Shown here piece by piece: positions 60,103-64,000 of a stretch of 64,000 nt of DNA. The number at the start of each line of letters is the position of its first letter. The first letter of the stretch is position 1. Under the pieces are notes generated by a model. It ran no database searches and was not told the DNA's origin. It worked only from the letters and a program-made list of their open reading frames with translations. Source of the DNA: Gnomoniopsis sp. IMI 355080 (lineage: Eukaryota > Ascomycota > Sordariomycetes > Diaporthales > Gnomoniaceae); contig JAPEVC010000117.1 in the NCBI GenBank assembly GCA_027946555.1, positions 50,365 through 114,364 on the forward strand, given 5' to 3'. The position numbers and the translations under genes were made by a program.

Positions 60103-63100
60103 ATGCCTATGATGATGGAAGACCATTTGGATGCCCTTGGCGGTGCTCTTCCTAGCATGGACGATGATTTGTTTGGCGACGAGGTTTTGCCACTGGGAAC
60201 TCGACCTCCAAGCAAACAGCTGCAGAAGCGCGTTGACGATTTGCGCAGCCGTGGATGCTGCCGGTATGACCAAACCAGCCAATTTTAAACCCCTGCTCAA
60301 CCTTTGCACCTCCATGTTACAAGGCTGATCGACCATAGCACCCTTGCGTACTCAAAGCACGGCATCATTGCGTCCATATCGCCAGACGGGACTCAAGTCA
60401 ACTTGCAATGCCCTCGCACCAATCCTTCCAATGGCTCGTGGGAGCTGGGCGAGGCCATTCCATGTTCTATTATTCCTAGGCCTCTTCAAGGAAATCCGAT
60501 TGTTCACCTCGCTTGGGCGCCTACTGCCCAACCTGAGCTGGCTGTGATAGATGCCTTTGGACGTGTTTGTTTTGTCAGCTCGGGGGTCCATGCCAACAAG
60601 GTCGCTTTTATGCCACGGAAATGGGACGCAGATGCCCAAGATGATCTGCACTCCATTGTGGGCTGCTACTGGCTACCTGTTCAGGTAGGCCCGAATAAGG
60701 TAAGTAGACACTCTCTGCTTAAGAGCGTGAATCACAGAGCAACTGACTTTATAGCTCAACGTCGTACACGGTCCCGCAGTCAGAGAAAACGAAAAATTTC
60801 GCTTGGAGAACAGTGTTCTACAGCCATCGGGCCCAATTCATCCAAATACCGCCAAAAGCGCGCTAGTCTGTGTCACTGCTGGCGGTATCCTCAAGCTGTT
60901 CTTTGCCCAAAACACAAGTCAGATACAAGACATCCACCAGGAGATGGAAAGCATAGCCTCGTCTGACGATCTCATCACCCACGCCGCTATTTGCACTGAA
61001 CGAGGTAAGACTAACCTGCATACACCCCCCCCTCCCTTTGTGATCACAGCTGACACAGCGCAAGGCAAACTCCTCATAGTACTCGCAACCGCTGCGAAGC
61101 AGCTGAAAATAATCTACGCCGAGATAAACTGGGGAGTGGCGCAACCGCCACAAGACAAGCAAATTCCAGGTGGAAGTCTTCCTCTTAGACCATCTTTGAA
61201 GATCGAACATGTCACAACGACAAATTGGCTTCAACCAGGTTTGGCTGGGTCCCACCTGGACGCTTCCATGGATCAAATTTCACATCTAGAAGCTCTATCA
61301 CCGGTTGTGGACTACAAAACTAAAAAGATCACGCCTGCTATGATACTGTCTGTCAGATTGCATTTACCTACAGCAGAGTCTCATTTCACCATGGAGTACC
61401 AGAGCATCATAGACAGTTGGGATGTGGTTACAGATCAACCTCAGGCGCTGCATCCCGCATTCGAGCAGCGCGGCTCCAAGGCAGGGGCGGCAGCGAACCC
61501 AAGTCCGTTAATATTGCTTCGTAAACGCACCCCGATCATTATCAACAAGATCATAGTATCTATCGATACGGTCACGCATGGCAAAATTATCTGTCTCGGC
61601 TTCAGCGATGGTACCGTACAATACCGTGATCGCATGACCATGGCAGAGATCTACCACGAGGAGCACCAAAGCCATATCATGACTCTTCAACAGGCTGGCT
61701 TCCATTTTCCAGAAGAGAAGCCGAGCTTACAGACGAGCTTTTCGTCCAACAACTGTGCGTTCGCTCAGCTTTGTGAGAACGGAAAAGTCAAGTGGAACTG
61801 TCTGCAATATCCAGTGGCCCAGATCGGCTTAAATAAGTCGGATCCACTCTACGAAGCCGTGCTCTTCGGCCTGGTTATGTCTTTCGCCAATGCTACGCAT
61901 CAATTCGCGAATTACGACGACTTACTTGCTGTAACGAGACCTTTCGTTGAGAAACGTCCTAATTTCTTACAGGATCTGGTTTCGGCCCTGGTCTTTATGA
62001 TGCTTTGGAACATTGACTACTCGGAAGAGACAATGCATGATCAACTAGTTAGGAGCACACATTGGTTATTCATCATGAGCATAGTCAATCACTTCGGTTT
62101 CAAGGGAGGTTTTAGGCCGAGGTCATTCAATGGCAAATTTGCTATGCTGAGTCTCAACGCTCGAAACTTCATCATTCTTGTCACGTTGGCGAACAACTCA
62201 CCAATGGGTCCAACGGGCAAGATCAGTCCGATGGACGAACCTGGTAAGTTATACAAAGTTTTTCCTGCGCAACAAACTATCCCGTGTCGCTGCTGATATC
62301 TCTTTAGAGGTTGTCGAACTTCTTGCCGGATGTGCCCAATGGGCAGTGGATCTACTGTCTCATGTGACAGATAGTCTATTTTGCTTGCGCGATGATCCGA
62401 AGCTGATGGAGATCCTGCGGGATCCCCGCAGCTTCATAGAGATGACGAAGTATCTCAAGGGGAAGAATGAGGTTGCCGTCCACCTCATATTGTGCTCCAC
62501 GACCCGTTGCTTTCTGGCCGCTATATGTCGCCGCATCACACACTTGCAGTCAGTATGCAGCAGGGCCTCAGAGTACTGGGGAAGCGTAAGCGACCGCCCC
62601 GACAGGAACGCAACGCCAGCCAGTCGCGCGCTTCAGCGGGCGTATATCAAACTCCAGCGGGCTACCACAACCAAACTGGTCAAGATCGATGAGTTTGAAA
62701 AATTGCTCAGTGTTGTGGGTGAGGGTGTCCGTCAGACCTATAAATCAACGCTAGCCACCTTGCAGCAGAAGCACCAGCAGCAGCACCAAAATCAACCACC
62801 ACGACCCGGGCAGCCAACCCCGGAACAGGCTTTAAAGAAAGCCCAATCGAACTGCGAGCTCAATATCCTGCTCGGTGAACAGCCGCCGCCTAGCTTTCAG
62901 CCGCTTGTCAAGAAGTTTTTCGAGATGGACCTCAAAAGCATTATGACTTCGACAAATCGGTTCGATTTGTTCTTTACAGACTTCCCGTTGCTAGAGGTAG
63001 AGGATGACATCAAGAGACTGGCCATGCGAAAGGCAGACGCGAAGTATGTCGATGTCTTCAAAAGAAAGGAGTTCGTGGCACCAGAGCTGGTCAAGGTCCA

Positions 63101-63311
63101 TGCAATCAACGGTGATGAATCGAAGCAGCATCAGCAAGCTGGAGAAGAGGTGGATGCAGCGAGCTTGGGACAACCAGCTTTCCGAAGATGCGTGAGGTGT
63201 TGCGCGGTCATGGAGGAAGTCACGTCGCCAAAGATGAAGCCTGGATATAACTTCGTCATGGCGCAACAGAGAAAGTGTGCGTGTGGAGGCAGTTGGGCAT
63301 CCTTACCTTAA
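60103..63311 (+). CDS. MED16: Mediator complex subunit 16 (SIN4)
   Basis: The predicted nuclear protein (989 aa if all four introns are removed) is the Mediator tail subunit Med16, which links activators to RNA polymerase II. Exons are 60103-60263, 60339-60699, 60755-61004, 61050-62243 and 62308-63311. The N-terminus reads MDDDLFGDEVLPLG...PPSKQLQKRVDDLRSRGCCRTLAYSKHGIIASISPDGT, typical of fungal Med16. A WD40-like beta region follows (VHLAWAPTAQPELAVIDAFGRV; GKIICLGFSDGTVQYRDR). The helical C-terminal half contains LQSIMTS-type sequence (MDLKSIMTSTNRFDLFFTDFP) and ends with a Cys-rich module (RCVRCCAVMEEVTS...KCACGGSWASLP). The third intron is only 45 nt, a multiple of three, and open in frame, so retention would give 1004 aa. 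The start was taken at the first ATG of the family N-terminus. Confidence 0.9.
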
Positions 63312-63943
63312 GGGACTGGGGCATATTGATAGTCGAAGGACGTTGCCTCTTGTGAGCGCTGTCCTATCGTCATGGCATGACACAGGTGGGAACTTGATTT
63401 GGATAGCAACCAATTTTGGAAACTGAACGTTCGCGGACCTCGACCCTGTGAGCGATTCTTTGACAGCGTCATTATGCGACAGCCAAAGTCGGGCGGGCTC
63501 TTCTGAGGTATACGCAAGCTCTACAGTCAAGAAACGACTACTGCATAGTGCTCGAGTATATACCGGAAACCTTGACGGATTTTAGGATGTGCGATTCTCC
63601 CGTAGACATACCAGGCGAGCAACACAAGCTAATGAATTTGTTGCCACTACCTGAGCTTGAGCTTATAATCCAATATATTGCTTATGCGTGATAGCCAAAT
63701 GATTTAGTCGTACCAGTCCTACTTTTCACTACTCAAAGAGCTGCAGGCTCTATTCTTGCTTTGGTCATTGTTGCTATGTCTCGTATTTGCCATGCTCATT
63801 CGTAAATCCATCATCGGTTCTTGTAATCCTTTTCCCATCGCTTTACAGTAGGATACGGGGATGTGTGAAGTTTTAACTAAGTTGAAAGCCCAATGCTGTC
63901 TTCGGTGTCCCGCGTGGAACAAAAGCCCAGTTATCTGCCGGAG

Positions 63944-63976
<33 letters not shown>

Positions 63977-64000
63977 TTTTTTTTTAATGAATACTGACCA
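63312..64000. other. 3' flank of MED16 to the window edge
   Basis: The MED16 3' UTR is expected first. Small ORFs are motif-free. The stretch ends in a long T tract. No gene was seen. Confidence 0.55.
63946..63985. repeat. Long poly-T tract
   Basis: Thirty T residues, one G at 63976, then nine T. This could be a real homopolymer or the A-tail of a retroelement inserted in the opposite direction, but no element body is visible within the window. Confidence 0.85.

Noticed and set aside
57517..63311. Secondary-metabolite cluster around the P450
   Set aside because: The neighbours are MED16, a sirtuin and CHD1. There is no synthase, transferase, transporter or pathway regulator.
1..64000. CRISPR array, prophage, telomere repeat or intact transposon
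   Set aside because: No regularly spaced direct repeats, TTAGGG arrays, transposase/reverse-transcriptase motifs or long terminal repeats were seen on either strand.

Overview
The window is nuclear DNA of a filamentous ascomycete (Pezizomycotina), most likely a Sordariomycete. The evidence is many short introns (45-101 nt, GT-AG with CTAAC/CTGAC-like branch sites just upstream of the acceptor), long intergenic gaps, and families typical of this group: a PTH11/rhodopsin-type membrane receptor, TRS65, an SSK2-type MAPKKK, SLD3 and a fungal MED16. The species cannot be named from this sequence alone. No rRNA, tRNA, CRISPR array or intact transposon was recognised.

Layout. 0-5 kb: the 3' part of a HAD sugar/glycerol phosphatase, a secreted GH105 unsaturated rhamnogalacturonyl hydrolase (-), and a five-exon PTH11-like receptor (+). 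4.9-15.2 kb: about 10 kb with no convincing gene, upstream of a homeobox transcription factor (15.2-17.4 kb); a doubtful, possibly decayed gene lies near 10.0-11.3 kb. 17.4-22.4 kb: a second gene-poor gap. 22.4-25.7 kb: a secreted type-B carboxylesterase (+) converging on an intronless S66 LD-carboxypeptidase/MccF-like protein (-).

26.8-63.3 kb is a dense housekeeping block: SSK2-type MAPKKK (-), SLD3 (+), TRS65 (-), PRP40 (+), RLI1/ABCE1 (-), CHD1 (+), an HST3/HST4-type sirtuin (-), a cytochrome P450 (-) and MED16 (+). Most neighbours are divergent or convergent pairs (SSK2<->SLD3, TRS65<->PRP40, RLI1<->CHD1, P450<->MED16). The block covers stress signalling, replication initiation, splicing, translation/ribosome recycling, chromatin remodelling, histone deacetylation and transcription. 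It is not a metabolic cluster, and I found no defence-type or otherwise clearly new multi-gene system.

About 40 introns were placed by requiring frame continuity across family-conserved sequence. Two use GC-AG boundaries, and RLI1 contains a 12-nt microexon encoding the first Fe-S cysteine behind a very poor donor. The intergenic DNA repeatedly carries TACCTA/TAGGTA words, sometimes as perfect palindromes. All gene functions are inferred from sequence recognition without database searches.
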